This document shows, piece after piece, positions 54,646-63,447 of a stretch of DNA of 64,000 nucleotides. The DNA comes from Variovorax paradoxus (lineage in GTDB: Bacteria; Pseudomonadota; Gammaproteobacteria; Burkholderiales; Burkholderiaceae_C), in contig NZ_CP045644.1 of NCBI RefSeq assembly GCF_009498455.1, positions 2,235,001 to 2,299,000 of the forward strand, written 5' to 3'. The number at the start of each line of letters is the position of its first letter. The stretch's first letter is position 1. A program made the translations under genes and the position numbers. The notes beneath the pieces were generated by a model, which searched no databases, was not told the origin of the DNA, and was given only the letters and a program-made list of their open reading frames with translations.

Positions 54646-55614
54646 ATGACCCGCCGCACCCTTTCCGTGTCGACACCCCGCGCTGCCATGCGCCACCGCG
54701 CAGGCGCCGTCCTGCTGGCCCTGGCGGCCGCCCTGTCGCTGGCCGGCTGCGACCGCCAGCACAGTGCCGAGTCGGCCGCGCCGGCCTCAGCGCCTGCGCC
54801 CATGCAGGCACCGCCGATGGGCTATGGCGGTGCCATGAAAGTGCAGCGGGCGAGCGCGCCGCAAGCCGAAATCGCCGCGTCGCAGTCCGACGAGGCGCGG
54901 GGCGGCAGCGGCGAGACCGCGTTGCAACGCTTCCTGGCCGTGCGGCAGGACCTGAATGTCGAAGTGCCGGCCGAGCAGCTGGCCGACGCCTGGGGCAAGG
55001 TGCGCGACCTGTGCGGCACGCTGAAGTGCGAGCTGCTGTCTTCGTCGCTGCTGCGCGAGACGCCGCAGCAGCCGGGCAACGCCCTGCTCGAGATGCGCGT
55101 CGAACCTGCCGACGTCGACAAGCTGCTCGGCGGCCTGGCCGGCGTGGCGAACGTGGTCTCGCACACCACCACCAGCGAGGACAAGACCTCCGAGGTGATC
55201 GACGTCGAGGCCCGCATCAAGAACCGCACCGAGTTCCGCGACAGCCTGCGCGTCATGCTGCGCGACACCGTCACCAAGCGCACCATGGCTGACCTGCTGG
55301 CGATCCAGCGCACGCTGTCGGACACGCAAGCCGAACTCGACGCCATCGCCACGCAGCGCAAGGTGCTCGCGCAGCAGACCAGCAAGCAGCACATCCAGAT
55401 CCAGTTCACGCCCAAGCGCGCGCTGGTGAGCGGCAGCGACGGCTACAGCCCGATGGCGCACGCGCTGCGCAACGCCGGCGACGTGCTGGCCGAAAGCGTG
55501 GGCGCGCTCATCACCTTCGTGGCTGCGGCGCTGCCGTGGCTGCTGCTGGTGGTGCTGCCCATGGGATGGTTGGTGCGGGTGCTGTGGCGCCGTCGCCGGA
55601 CGGGCAAGGCCTGA
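54646..55614 (+). CDS. DUF4349 lipoprotein
   Basis: A 322-residue lipoprotein. The lipobox LAGC follows a signal peptide of about 33 residues. A coiled-coil region (about 200-255, TLSDTQAELDAIATQRKVL) is typical of DUF4349. A membrane helix lies near the C-terminus (about 285-310) and a basic tail follows. Function is unknown. AAGGAG precedes the ATG at 54646. It is the last gene of the liu transcript. Confidence 0.85.
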   Translation: MTRRTLSVSTPRAAMRHRAGAVLLALAAALSLAGCDRQHSAESAAPASAPAPMQAPPMGYGGAMKVQRASAPQAEIAASQSDEARGGSGETALQRFLAVRQDLNVEVPAEQLADAWGKVRDLCGTLKCELLSSSLLRETPQQPGNALLEMRVEPADVDKLLGGLAGVANVVSHTTTSEDKTSEVIDVEARIKNRTEFRDSLRVMLRDTVTKRTMADLLAIQRTLSDTQAELDAIATQRKVLAQQTSKQHIQIQFTPKRALVSGSDGYSPMAHALRNAGDVLAESVGALITFVAAALPWLLLVVLPMGWLVRVLWRRRRTGKA

Positions 55615-55639
55615 GTCCGGTCAGAAGCGCAGTGGTGCG

Positions 55640-55954
55640 TCAGCCCACCACCACTTCGCTGATCTGCATCACCGGCACGATGTCGGTGTAGTTCTTGATG
55701 TCGCCCTGGATCTCCTTCATGTGCGGGCCGAAGGCCTTCTGGAAGGACTCGACCGATTCGGCGAACACGTGGCACATGCCGACATACGTGGGCGGCGAAC
55801 CCGGTGCGCCGCCGCCCAGGCCCTTGTCGATGGTGTACGAGAGGCAGGCGTCGCCCATGCGGGCCTTGAGCATGGGCATGTGCTGGTCGCGGTAGTAGTC
55901 GTGGTCGAACCGCGCGCCGGGGGTGTGGGGGTACATCACGCTGACTTTGATCAT
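55640..55954 (-). CDS. EthD-family protein
   Basis: A 104-residue ferredoxin-like dimeric protein. Markers are MIKVSVMYPHTPGARFDHDYYRDQHMP with the conserved HMPM, and GPHMKEIQGDI. EthD proteins occur with degradation genes and have no firmly known reaction. It diverges from the hydroxyacid dehydrogenase gene. AGGAGA precedes its start. Confidence 0.85.
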   Translation of the reverse strand: MIKVSVMYPHTPGARFDHDYYRDQHMPMLKARMGDACLSYTIDKGLGGGAPGSPPTYVGMCHVFAESVESFQKAFGPHMKEIQGDIKNYTDIVPVMQISEVVVG

Positions 55955-56041
55955 TTGAGGTGTCTCCTGGGTGGCTGAATGCGGTCGAGCATAGGGGAGG
56001 GCGCGCAGCGCAACAAGCCGGTGCCTTCTAAGATGGCGCCC

Positions 56042-56962
56042 ATGCGAATCTCTGTCTACCTCACCGACAACCGTCCCGATCCCTGGATCAATGGCCTGAA
56101 GGCCGAACTCCCCGAAGCCACCATCGAAGCCTGGACGCCCGGCGCGCCGCAGGCCGACCACGGCGTGGTGTGGGCGCCTCCGCAGCAGTTTCTCGACGAG
56201 CAGCCGAACCTGCGCGGCCTCTTCAACATCGGCGCGGGCGTCGATGCGCTGCTCAAGCTCAAGGTGCCGGCGAACACGCGCATCGTGCGGCTCGACGACG
56301 CGGGCATGTCGGTGCAGATGGCCGAGTACGTGTGCCACACGCTCATTCGCCACTTTCGCGAGTTCGACGTGTACGAGGCCGATGCGCGCGAGGGCAAGTG
56401 GAGCTACCGCAAGCCGAAGCTGCGGCGCGATTTTCCGGTCGGCATCATGGGCCTGGGCGTGCTCGGCGAGCGCGTGGCCAAGGCGGTGGCGCAGTTTGAA
56501 TTTCCGGTGCTCGGCTGGAGCCGTTCGCCCAAGACGCTCGACGGCGTGCAGGTGTTCAGCGGCGAGGCGCAGTTCGACGAGTTCCTGGCCTCCACGCGCG
56601 TGCTGGTCAACCTGCTGCCGCTGACCGAGTCCACGCGCGGCATCCTGAACCGCACGACGCTGGGCAAGCTCAAGCCCGAGGGCTACCTCATCAGCATTGC
56701 GCGCGGCGGCCACCTGGTCGAAGACGACCTGATCCCGATGCTCGACGCCGGCCAGCTTGCGGGCGCGACGCTCGACGTGTTCCAGGTCGAGCCGCTGCCG
56801 GCCGACCATGCCTTCTGGCGCCACCCGAAGATCACCGTGACGCCGCACGGCTCGGCGCGCACGCTGCGCGAGGAGTCCATTGCGCAGATCGCCGGAAAGA
56901 TCCGCGCGATGGAGCAGGGGCTGCCGATCGCCGGCATCGTCGATCCCGTCCGGGGCTACTGA
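56042..56962 (+). CDS. ghrA: Glyoxylate/hydroxypyruvate reductase A-like dehydrogenase
   Basis: A 306-residue D-2-hydroxyacid dehydrogenase. The NAD(P) motif GIMGLGVLGERVA lies near residue 135. The catalytic Arg is in SIARGGHLVED, the Glu in DVFQVEPLP and the His in TPHGSA. Similar to E. coli GhrA in length and N-terminal layout. A start at 56033 is also possible. Confidence 0.88.
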   Translation: MRISVYLTDNRPDPWINGLKAELPEATIEAWTPGAPQADHGVVWAPPQQFLDEQPNLRGLFNIGAGVDALLKLKVPANTRIVRLDDAGMSVQMAEYVCHTLIRHFREFDVYEADAREGKWSYRKPKLRRDFPVGIMGLGVLGERVAKAVAQFEFPVLGWSRSPKTLDGVQVFSGEAQFDEFLASTRVLVNLLPLTESTRGILNRTTLGKLKPEGYLISIARGGHLVEDDLIPMLDAGQLAGATLDVFQVEPLPADHAFWRHPKITVTPHGSARTLREESIAQIAGKIRAMEQGLPIAGIVDPVRGY

Positions 56963-57005
56963 CGCCCCTGCGCCGCCGACGACGAACCGGCTGAAACGCG
57001 GCCGG

Positions 57006-57035
57006 CGGGGGAAAACCCCGACGCTTTTGTTTTTC
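57006..57035 (+). terminator. Short terminator after ghrA
   Basis: The stem CGGGG / CCCCG with a GAAAA loop is followed after a few bases by a TTTTGTTTTT run. It is weak but well placed between ghrA and the IclR gene. Confidence 0.45.
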
Positions 57036-57048
57036 ACATACGAGAAAA
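57031..57048. promoter_or_regulatory. TTTTC-n8-GAAAA dyad before the IclR gene
   Basis: The dyad TTTTC ... GAAAA lies eight bases before the IclR start, in an AT-rich patch that also fits a promoter. IclR proteins often bind such A/T dyads next to their own gene. Inferred only. Confidence 0.35.
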
Positions 57049-57055
57049 TTTCTTC

Positions 57056-57805
57056 ATGGTTGTGAAAACAGCGTTTCGCGTGATCGAGATCGTCGAGCTC
57101 TTCGCCCGGGAGAAGCAGCCGCTGGCGCTGTCCGAGATGGCGCGGCTGCTCGAGATGCCGGTGTCCAGCTGCCTGGGCCTGATCCGCACCCTCGAAGAGC
57201 AGGGCTACATGTACGAGACCGGCCGCCGCCAGGGCTACTACCCGACGGGTCGGCTGCTGGCGATGGCGCAGGTCATCGCCGCGCACGACCCGGTGCTCGA
57301 CCGGGTGAAGGCCACGCTCGAAGAGCTGCGCGACGCCGCGGGCGAAACCGTGGTGTTCGGCAAGTTCCGCGACGCGGAAAACGTCGTCTATCTCGACGTG
57401 CTGAGCGCGCCGCAGCGCATCCGCTACACGGCCGAGTCGGGCGAAACGCGGCCCGCGTATGCCAATTCGATGGGCCGCGCGCTGCTCTCCACGCTCACAC
57501 CCGAGGCGCGCCGCAAACTGCTCGACGGCATGACGCTCGCGCCGTTGACCGACGCCACGCTCACCACCGCCGACGCCATCGAGGCCGAGCTGCAGCGCGG
57601 CGCCGCGCGCGGCTGGTACGGCAACCTCGGCGAAAGCATTCCCGACCTGATCGGCCTGGCCTGGCCGCTGCGCATCGGCGGCGAGGCCTATGCGATCTCG
57701 GTGGCCGGCCCGCGCTACCGCATGGAAGCGCGCATCGACGACATCGCCGCGATGCTGCGCGCGGCCTGCCTCGCGATCGAACCCAAGACGGAGAACCCCC
57801 GATGA
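57056..57805 (+). CDS. IclR-family transcriptional regulator
   Basis: A 249-residue regulator with an N-terminal winged helix (about 1-65, LALSEMARLLEMPVSSCLGL) and a C-terminal GAF-like effector domain (about 80-245). It is first gene of the cluster with cupin, Bug, CoA-transferase and acyl-CoA dehydrogenase, and probably controls it in response to the substrate acid. Its stop overlaps the cupin ATG. Confidence 0.92.
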   Translation: MVVKTAFRVIEIVELFAREKQPLALSEMARLLEMPVSSCLGLIRTLEEQGYMYETGRRQGYYPTGRLLAMAQVIAAHDPVLDRVKATLEELRDAAGETVVFGKFRDAENVVYLDVLSAPQRIRYTAESGETRPAYANSMGRALLSTLTPEARRKLLDGMTLAPLTDATLTTADAIEAELQRGAARGWYGNLGESIPDLIGLAWPLRIGGEAYAISVAGPRYRMEARIDDIAAMLRAACLAIEPKTENPR

Positions 57806-58206
57806 CTGCAACCGCCACCGCAACCACTGCTGCGCGCTACTTCGTCCGCGAAGACGAGATCACCGGCTACCACCCGGCCAACCACACCGGCACGCTGAAC
57901 AAGCGCCTCATCGGCCCCGAGACAGTGGGCGCCAAGCAGCTCGAGGTGCTGGTGGGTCACATCCAGAAGGGCAAGGGCGCGCTGCCGCATGCGCACCCGG
58001 GCATCGAACAGGTCTGCTACGTGCTTGAAGGCCGCGCGGTCGCCGAGGTGGGCGGTCAGCGGCAGGAGCTGCATCCTGGCGACAGCTGCTTTTTTCCGGC
58101 CGACGCGATGCACACCTTCACGGTGGTGAGCGACGAGCCGGTGCGCGTGCTGGTGATCTACAGCCCGCCGTACGAGGAATCGCCGGAGCGCGTGATCCGG
58201 CCCTGA
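57802..58206 (+). CDS. Cupin-domain protein
   Basis: A 134-residue single-domain cupin. Motif 1 is LPHAHPGIEQVCYVLEG and motif 2 is PGDSCFFPADAMHTF, with His, Glu and His metal ligands. Function is unknown; such cupins often accompany catabolic operons as isomerases, dioxygenases or sensors. ATGA overlap with the IclR gene. Confidence 0.85.
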   Translation: MTATATATTAARYFVREDEITGYHPANHTGTLNKRLIGPETVGAKQLEVLVGHIQKGKGALPHAHPGIEQVCYVLEGRAVAEVGGQRQELHPGDSCFFPADAMHTFTVVSDEPVRVLVIYSPPYEESPERVIRP

Positions 58207-58230
58207 ACGACAACCCCCGGAGACACAACC

Positions 58231-59244
58231 ATGCAGACGAAGAACGCGACAGAAACAGTCGCGGTGGAAAGCCGCCGCCGTTTCATTTCCATCGGCGCTG
58301 CCGCGGGCCTCGCGGGCACCGCGCCCTGGGCCTTTGCGCAGGACGGCGGCTACCCGAAGCAGCCGATCAAGCTGATCGTGCCCTTCGCCGCCGGCAGCGG
58401 CACCGACGCGGTGGCGCGCATCACCGCGCAGATGCTGGGCGAGGCGCTCAAGGGCTCGGTGATCGTCGACAACCGCGCCGGCGCCAGCGGCGTGATCGCC
58501 GCCGAGCTGGTGGCCAAGGCGCCGCCCGACGGCTACACGCTCTTCATGACGACCAACACCACGCACTCGGCCAACCCGAGCCTGATGAAGTCGCTGCCCT
58601 ACGACCCGGTGAAAGACTTCGCGCCCGTGAGCCGCATGGGCAACCTGCCGTTCATGCTGGTGGTGAACAACGACCTGCCCGTGAAGAGCGTCGCCGAGCT
58701 GCTGGCCTGGGGCCGTGCGCATCCCGGCAAGCTGACCTATGCGAGCGGCAACAGCACCGGCATCGTGAGCGGCGCCACGCTGTCGCGCATGAGCGGCATC
58801 CCGATGCTGCACGTGCCCTACAAGAGCACACCGCCGGCCATCGCCGACCTCATCGGCGGTCAGGTGTCGATGATGGTGGTCGACCTCGCGGCGGGGCTCG
58901 CCACGGTCAAGGCCGGCAAGATGCGCGCGATTGCGGTCACCACGCAGGAGCGCACCAAGCTCTTTCCCGAACTGCCGCCGCTGGCCGACACGCCCGAGCT
59001 CAAGGGCTTCGACATCACCTCGTGGAACGGCGTGTTCGCGCCGGCCGGCACGCCGCGCGACGTCGTGCTGAAGCTCAACAAGGCGCTGTCGGAGATGGCG
59101 AACGGTGCGGTGTTTCGCGAGCGCGTGAGCAGGCTGGGCTTCGATGCGTTCGGCAGCACGCCGGAAGAGCTGGGTGCGTTCACCGTGTCGGAGCTGGCGA
59201 AGTGGAAGAAGCTGATTCAGGCTGCGGGCATTCAACCGGAATGA
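58231..59244 (+). CDS. Bug-family (tripartite tricarboxylate transporter) substrate-binding protein
   Basis: A 337-residue periplasmic binding protein of the Bug type. The leader has a Tat-like motif, SRRRFISIG, then a hydrophobic stretch and AFAQ. Mature-part markers are YPKQPIKLIVPFAAGSGTD and LPYDPVKDFAPVS. It binds an organic acid; no TctA/TctB partner genes are adjacent, which is usual for Bug proteins in this family of bacteria. Confidence 0.92.
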   Translation: MQTKNATETVAVESRRRFISIGAAAGLAGTAPWAFAQDGGYPKQPIKLIVPFAAGSGTDAVARITAQMLGEALKGSVIVDNRAGASGVIAAELVAKAPPDGYTLFMTTNTTHSANPSLMKSLPYDPVKDFAPVSRMGNLPFMLVVNNDLPVKSVAELLAWGRAHPGKLTYASGNSTGIVSGATLSRMSGIPMLHVPYKSTPPAIADLIGGQVSMMVVDLAAGLATVKAGKMRAIAVTTQERTKLFPELPPLADTPELKGFDITSWNGVFAPAGTPRDVVLKLNKALSEMANGAVFRERVSRLGFDAFGSTPEELGAFTVSELAKWKKLIQAAGIQPE

Positions 59245-59264
59245 CAGGCGTCCTGCATTTGCAT

Positions 59265-59364
59265 TTCTCCCTCCCCTCTGGGGAGGGCAGGGTGGGGGCA
59301 AGCGGCGTACCCATCGCGCGCTCTGCCTGCCCCATCCCAACCTTCCCCAGAGGGGAAGGAGCAA
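59265..59364. repeat. Intergenic palindromic repeat, copy 2
   Basis: Begins TTCTCCCTCCCCTCTGGGGA and ends GGGGAAGGAGCAA; the arms pair almost fully around the GGGGGCAAGCGGCGT region. It stands in tandem with copy 3, filling the gap between the Bug and CoA-transferase genes. Confidence 0.85.
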
Positions 59365-59384
59365 TGCGGGTGCATCAGCTGTCT

Positions 59385-59490
59385 TTCTCCCTCCCCCGCT
59401 GGGGGAGGGCAGGGGTGGGGGCAAGCGGCGTGTCCATCGGGCGCTCTGCCTGCCCCCATCCCAGCCTTCCCCCAGAGGGGGAAGGAGCCA
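59385..59490. repeat. Intergenic palindromic repeat, copy 3
   Basis: Begins TTCTCCCTCCCCCGCTGGGG and ends GGGGGAAGGAGCCA. It is near-identical to copies 1 and 2. Its terminal AAGGAG lies ten-odd bases before the CoA-transferase ATG at 59501 and may serve as its ribosome-binding site. Confidence 0.85.
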
Positions 59491-59500
59491 ACACCAAGTC

Positions 59501-60727
59501 ATGAACACCACCGGACCACTTCAGGGCATCCGCATCCTCGACCTCACGGCCGTGGTGATGGGCCCGTACGCCACGCAGACGCTCGGCGACCTCGGCGCCG
59601 ACATCATCAAGGTCGAGCCGCCCTCCGGCGACAACCTGCGCGCCGTCGGCCCGATGCGCCATGCCGGCATGGGCGCGATGGCGATGCACCTGAACCGCAA
59701 CAAGCGCTCCATCGTGCTCGACCTCAAGCAGCCCGAAGGCCGCGAGGCCTGCCTGCGGCTCGCGGCGGGTTGCGATGCGCTCATCTACAACACGCGCCCG
59801 CAGGCGATGGCGCGGCTGGGGCTCGGCTACGAGGCCGTCGCCGCGGTCAATCCGAAGATCGTCTACCTCGGCGCGTTCGGCTACGGCGAAGAAGGTCCGT
59901 ATGCCGGCAAGCCCGCCTACGACGACCTGATCCAGGGCGCGGCCGGTGTCGCCTCGCTCTTCGCGCAGCAAAGCGGCGGTGCGCCGCGCTACGCGCCCGT
60001 CACGCTCGCCGACCGCGCCGTGGGCCTGCAGGCGGCCATCGCGCTGCTGGCTGCGGTGCTCAGCGCGCAGCGCACCGGCCAGGGCCAGGCGGTGGAAGTG
60101 CCGATGTTCGAGGCGCTCTCGCAGTTCGTCATGGGCGACCACCTCGGTGGCCACAGCTTCGAGCCGCCGCTCGGGCCCACCGGCTATGCGCGCCTGCTCG
60201 CGGAGCACCGCAAGCCCTACGCCACGGCCGACGGTTATCTTGGCGTGCTCATCTACAACGACAAGCACTGGCAAGCCTTCTTCGACGTGATCGGCCGGCC
60301 CGAGCTGCGCGCCTCGCCGATGTTCGGCACGCACACGGCGCGCGCCGCGAACATCGGTGCGGTCTATGCGTTCGTGGCCGAGGTGATGGCCACGCGCGGC
60401 AGCGACGAATGGATGGCGCTGTTGGAGGCGGCCGACATTCCGGTCGCGCGCCTGCACACGACCGAGAGCCTGCTCGACGACCCGCACCTGCGCGCCGTCG
60501 ACTTTTTTCCCGAGTTCGACCATCCGACCGAAGGCCGCATCCGCACGCTCGCGCCCGTCGGCCGCTACAGCGCCACACCAGCAGCCATCCGCCGGCCCGC
60601 GCCGCGCATCGGCGAGCAGAGCGTCGAGCTGCTGCGCGAAGCGGGCTACGCGGACGAAGCTATCGACCGCATGCTCGCGCTCGGTGTCACGCTGCAGGCG
60701 GACCCCATGAAAGACGACAGCCCATGA
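59501..60727 (+). CDS. CaiB/BaiF-type CoA transferase
   Basis: A 408-residue class III CoA transferase. It begins GPLQGIRILDLTAVVMGPYATQTLGDLGADIIKVEPP, and the putative catalytic Asp is in KPAYDDLIQG. It moves CoA from a donor such as succinyl-CoA to an organic acid. The next gene overlaps it (ATGA), so the new CoA ester is probably the substrate of that dehydrogenase. Confidence 0.92.
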   Translation: MNTTGPLQGIRILDLTAVVMGPYATQTLGDLGADIIKVEPPSGDNLRAVGPMRHAGMGAMAMHLNRNKRSIVLDLKQPEGREACLRLAAGCDALIYNTRPQAMARLGLGYEAVAAVNPKIVYLGAFGYGEEGPYAGKPAYDDLIQGAAGVASLFAQQSGGAPRYAPVTLADRAVGLQAAIALLAAVLSAQRTGQGQAVEVPMFEALSQFVMGDHLGGHSFEPPLGPTGYARLLAEHRKPYATADGYLGVLIYNDKHWQAFFDVIGRPELRASPMFGTHTARAANIGAVYAFVAEVMATRGSDEWMALLEAADIPVARLHTTESLLDDPHLRAVDFFPEFDHPTEGRIRTLAPVGRYSATPAAIRRPAPRIGEQSVELLREAGYADEAIDRMLALGVTLQADPMKDDSP

Positions 60728-61893
60728 ATTTCTCCCTGAACGAAGACCAGCGCTCGCTCGTCGCGGCCATCGAGCGCCTGTGCGAAGACTTCCCCATCGA
60801 CTACTGGCGCGACCACGACGACCGCGCCGTGTTCCCGCATGAATTCCACCGCGCCGTCGCCGAGAGCGGCTGGCTCGGCATCGCGATGCCCGAAGCGCAG
60901 GGCGGCGCGGGGCTCGGCATCACCGAGGCGGCGCTGATGATGCGTGCCATCAGCGCGTCGGGCGCGGGCATGTCGGGCGCGTCGTCGGTGCACATGAACA
61001 TCTTCGGCCTCAACCCGGTGGTGGTGTTCGGCACCGAGGCGCAGCGCCAGCGCTTTTTGCCGCCGCTCATCGCGGGCACCGAGAAAGCCTGCTTCGCCGT
61101 GACCGAGCCCGACGCGGGGCTCGACACCACGAGCCTCAAGACGCAGGCGGTGCGCCAGCCGAACGGCAGCTACCTGCTGCACGGCCGCAAGATCTGGATC
61201 TCGACCGCGCAGGTGGCCGACCGCATGCTGATCCTCACGCGCACCACGCCCATCGACCAGGTGAAGAAGCCCACGCAGGGCCTCACGCTGTTCTACACGG
61301 CGCTGGACCGCAGCAAGGTCGAGGTGCGAGAGATCCACAAGCTGGGCCGTGCGGCGGTCGACTCCAACATGCTCTTCATCGACGGCCTCGAGGTGCCCGA
61401 AGAAGACCGCATCGGCGAGGAGGGCCGCGGCTTCGAATACATCCTGCACGGGCTGAACCCCGAGCGCATATTGATTGCGGCCGAAGCCATCGGCATCGGC
61501 CGCGCCGCGTTGCGCATCGCGGCGCAGTACGCGCAGGAGCGCGTGGTGTTCGGCCGGCCCATCGGCCAGAACCAGGGCGTGGCGCATCCGCTCGCGCGCG
61601 CCTGGGCGAACCTGGAAGCGGCCGACCTGATGGTCTTCAAGGCCGCCACGCTGTACGACGCGAACGAGCCCTGCGGCATCGAGGCCAACGCCGCCAAGTA
61701 CCTCGCGGCCGAGGCGGCGCACGACGCCTGCCAGAACGCCGTGCTCACGCTCGGCGGCATGGGTTATGCGAAGGAATACCATGTCGAACGCCTGCTGCGC
61801 GAGAGCTACATTCCGCGCATCGCGCCGGTCAGCCCGCAGATGATCCTGAACTTCATCGCCGAAAAAGCACTGGGGCTGCCGAAGTCGTACTGA
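60724..61893 (+). CDS. Acyl-CoA dehydrogenase (CaiB-linked)
   Basis: A 389-residue ACAD. It has VTEPDAGLDTTSLKT (Leu in place of the usual Ser), KIWISTAQVADR and GGMGYAKEYHVERLLRE. The C-terminal Glu position of short-chain enzymes is not conserved (RESYIPRIAPVSPQM), while GLNPERILIAAEAIG has a Glu at the isovaleryl-type site. This fits dehydrogenation of an unusual, perhaps branched or dicarboxylic, acyl-CoA. Confidence 0.9.
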   Translation: MNFSLNEDQRSLVAAIERLCEDFPIDYWRDHDDRAVFPHEFHRAVAESGWLGIAMPEAQGGAGLGITEAALMMRAISASGAGMSGASSVHMNIFGLNPVVVFGTEAQRQRFLPPLIAGTEKACFAVTEPDAGLDTTSLKTQAVRQPNGSYLLHGRKIWISTAQVADRMLILTRTTPIDQVKKPTQGLTLFYTALDRSKVEVREIHKLGRAAVDSNMLFIDGLEVPEEDRIGEEGRGFEYILHGLNPERILIAAEAIGIGRAALRIAAQYAQERVVFGRPIGQNQGVAHPLARAWANLEAADLMVFKAATLYDANEPCGIEANAAKYLAAEAAHDACQNAVLTLGGMGYAKEYHVERLLRESYIPRIAPVSPQMILNFIAEKALGLPKSY

Positions 61894-61902
61894 CCACTGC
61901 TC

Positions 61903-62199
61903 ATGAACGCCAACACCATCGTCACCCGCCATCTCGTCGTCCACGGCCTCGTGCAGGGCGTGGGCTACCGCTGGTCGATGGTGCAGGCGGCGCAGCGGCT
62001 CGGCGTGCGCGGCTGGGTGCGCAACCGGCGCGATGGCAACGTGGAAGCGCTCGTGGCCGGCGCCGCCGATGGGGTCGAAGCGCTGGTGCACTGGGCGCGC
62101 CAGGGGCCTGCCGGTGCGCGCGTGGATGCGGTCGATGTGAACGAGGCCGACGCCGCGGACGATCTGCCCGACGGCTTCGCGCAACGCGAAACCGTCTAG
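61903..62199 (+). CDS. acyP: Acylphosphatase
   Basis: A 98-residue small enzyme hydrolysing acyl phosphates. The phosphate loop VQGVGYRWSM contains the catalytic Arg, and the second motif GWVRNRRDGNVEA contains the catalytic Asn. The length is normal. It lies nine bases after the acyl-CoA dehydrogenase. Confidence 0.93.
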   Translation: MNANTIVTRHLVVHGLVQGVGYRWSMVQAAQRLGVRGWVRNRRDGNVEALVAGAADGVEALVHWARQGPAGARVDAVDVNEADAADDLPDGFAQRETV

Positions 62200-62365
62200 A
62201 TCCGGCGTTTTTTCGTGCAGCCACCCGGTTGGCACCATTTGCAACCCCACAGGCGCGCATTGCTACCTTCTGCGACTTGTGTACCAAGCAGCGCAAGCCC
62301 ATGTGTCAGACAATCGAAGCCGGTTTTTCAGCATCCTCCCGCGACAGCGACACCAGAGACATCCC

Positions 62366-63286
62366 ATGAAACTCCCCACCCAGGTCAAGCTCGTCGACGT
62401 CGGTCCGCGCGACGGCCTCCAGAACGAAAAGCAACCCGTGTCCGCCGAGGTCAAGATCGGCCTCGTGCACCGCCTGCAGGACGCGGGCCTGAAGGAGATC
62501 GAGGTCACCAGCTTCGTCTCGCCCAAGTGGGTGCCGCAGATGGCCGACAACGCCGAGGTGATGCACGGCATCACGCGCAAGCCGGGCGTTCTCTACTCGG
62601 TGCTCACGCCCAACATGAAGGGCTTCGAGGCCGCCATTGCTGCGCCGCGCGAAGAATGGCCCGACGAGATCGTGGTGTTCGGCGCCGCGAGCGAGGCCTT
62701 CAGCCAGAAGAACATCAACTGCTCGATCGCCGAGAGCATCGAGCGCTTCGCGCCCGTGGTGGCAGCGGCGCTCGACAAGGGCATCCGAGTGCGTGGCGCG
62801 ATGTCGTGCACCGTGGGCTGCCCCTACGAAGGCGAGATCGATCCGTCCAAGGTCGGCTACCTCGCGCAACTGATGAAGGGCATCGGCGTGCAGCGCGTGG
62901 ACGTGGCAGACACCATCGGCGTGGGCACGCCGCGCAAGGTGCAAGCGGCGATGGAGGCCACGCTGGCGCACTTCGATGTCGATGCCATCTCCGGCCACTT
63001 CCACGACACCTACGGGCAGGCGCTGGTCAACACGCTGGCGGCGCTCGAACTGGGTGTGTGGAACTTCCAGTCGTCGTCGGCGGGCCTGGGCGGTTGCCCC
63101 TATGCCAAGGGCGCGACGGGCAACGTCGCGACCGAAGACGTGGTCTACATGCTGCACGGCATGGGCATCGCCACCGGCATCGACCTGGACAAGCTCATCG
63201 ACGCGGGCGTGTACATCAGCGAAGCGCTGGGCCGCGAACCGAACTCGCGCGCCTCGAAGGCGATCCGCACCAAGCGCGCGGGCTGA
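62366..63286 (+). CDS. liuE: Hydroxymethylglutaryl-CoA lyase
   Basis: A 306-residue TIM-barrel lyase splitting HMG-CoA into acetoacetate and acetyl-CoA, the last step of leucine breakdown. It shows VDVGPRDGLQNEK, the ISGHFHDTYGQAL metal motif and SSSAGLGGCPYAKGATGN with the catalytic Cys. Start at 62366 after CCAGAGAC. It is about 8 kb from liuD, outside the main liu operon. Confidence 0.95.
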   Translation: MKLPTQVKLVDVGPRDGLQNEKQPVSAEVKIGLVHRLQDAGLKEIEVTSFVSPKWVPQMADNAEVMHGITRKPGVLYSVLTPNMKGFEAAIAAPREEWPDEIVVFGAASEAFSQKNINCSIAESIERFAPVVAAALDKGIRVRGAMSCTVGCPYEGEIDPSKVGYLAQLMKGIGVQRVDVADTIGVGTPRKVQAAMEATLAHFDVDAISGHFHDTYGQALVNTLAALELGVWNFQSSSAGLGGCPYAKGATGNVATEDVVYMLHGMGIATGIDLDKLIDAGVYISEALGREPNSRASKAIRTKRAG

Positions 63287-63447
63287 GAGTAAGTGACGAC
63301 GGATTGAGCTGGATAGGCAAGCCGGCTGTGAAATCCGGCCGGATCGGATGTGTGCGACCGAGATGGTTTCGAGCGACCTAATCCTGAGGAGAGCCCAAGT
63401 CTGAAAAGATTGATCTTTTCCTCGCGCGCCCCGACGATCCGACATCT

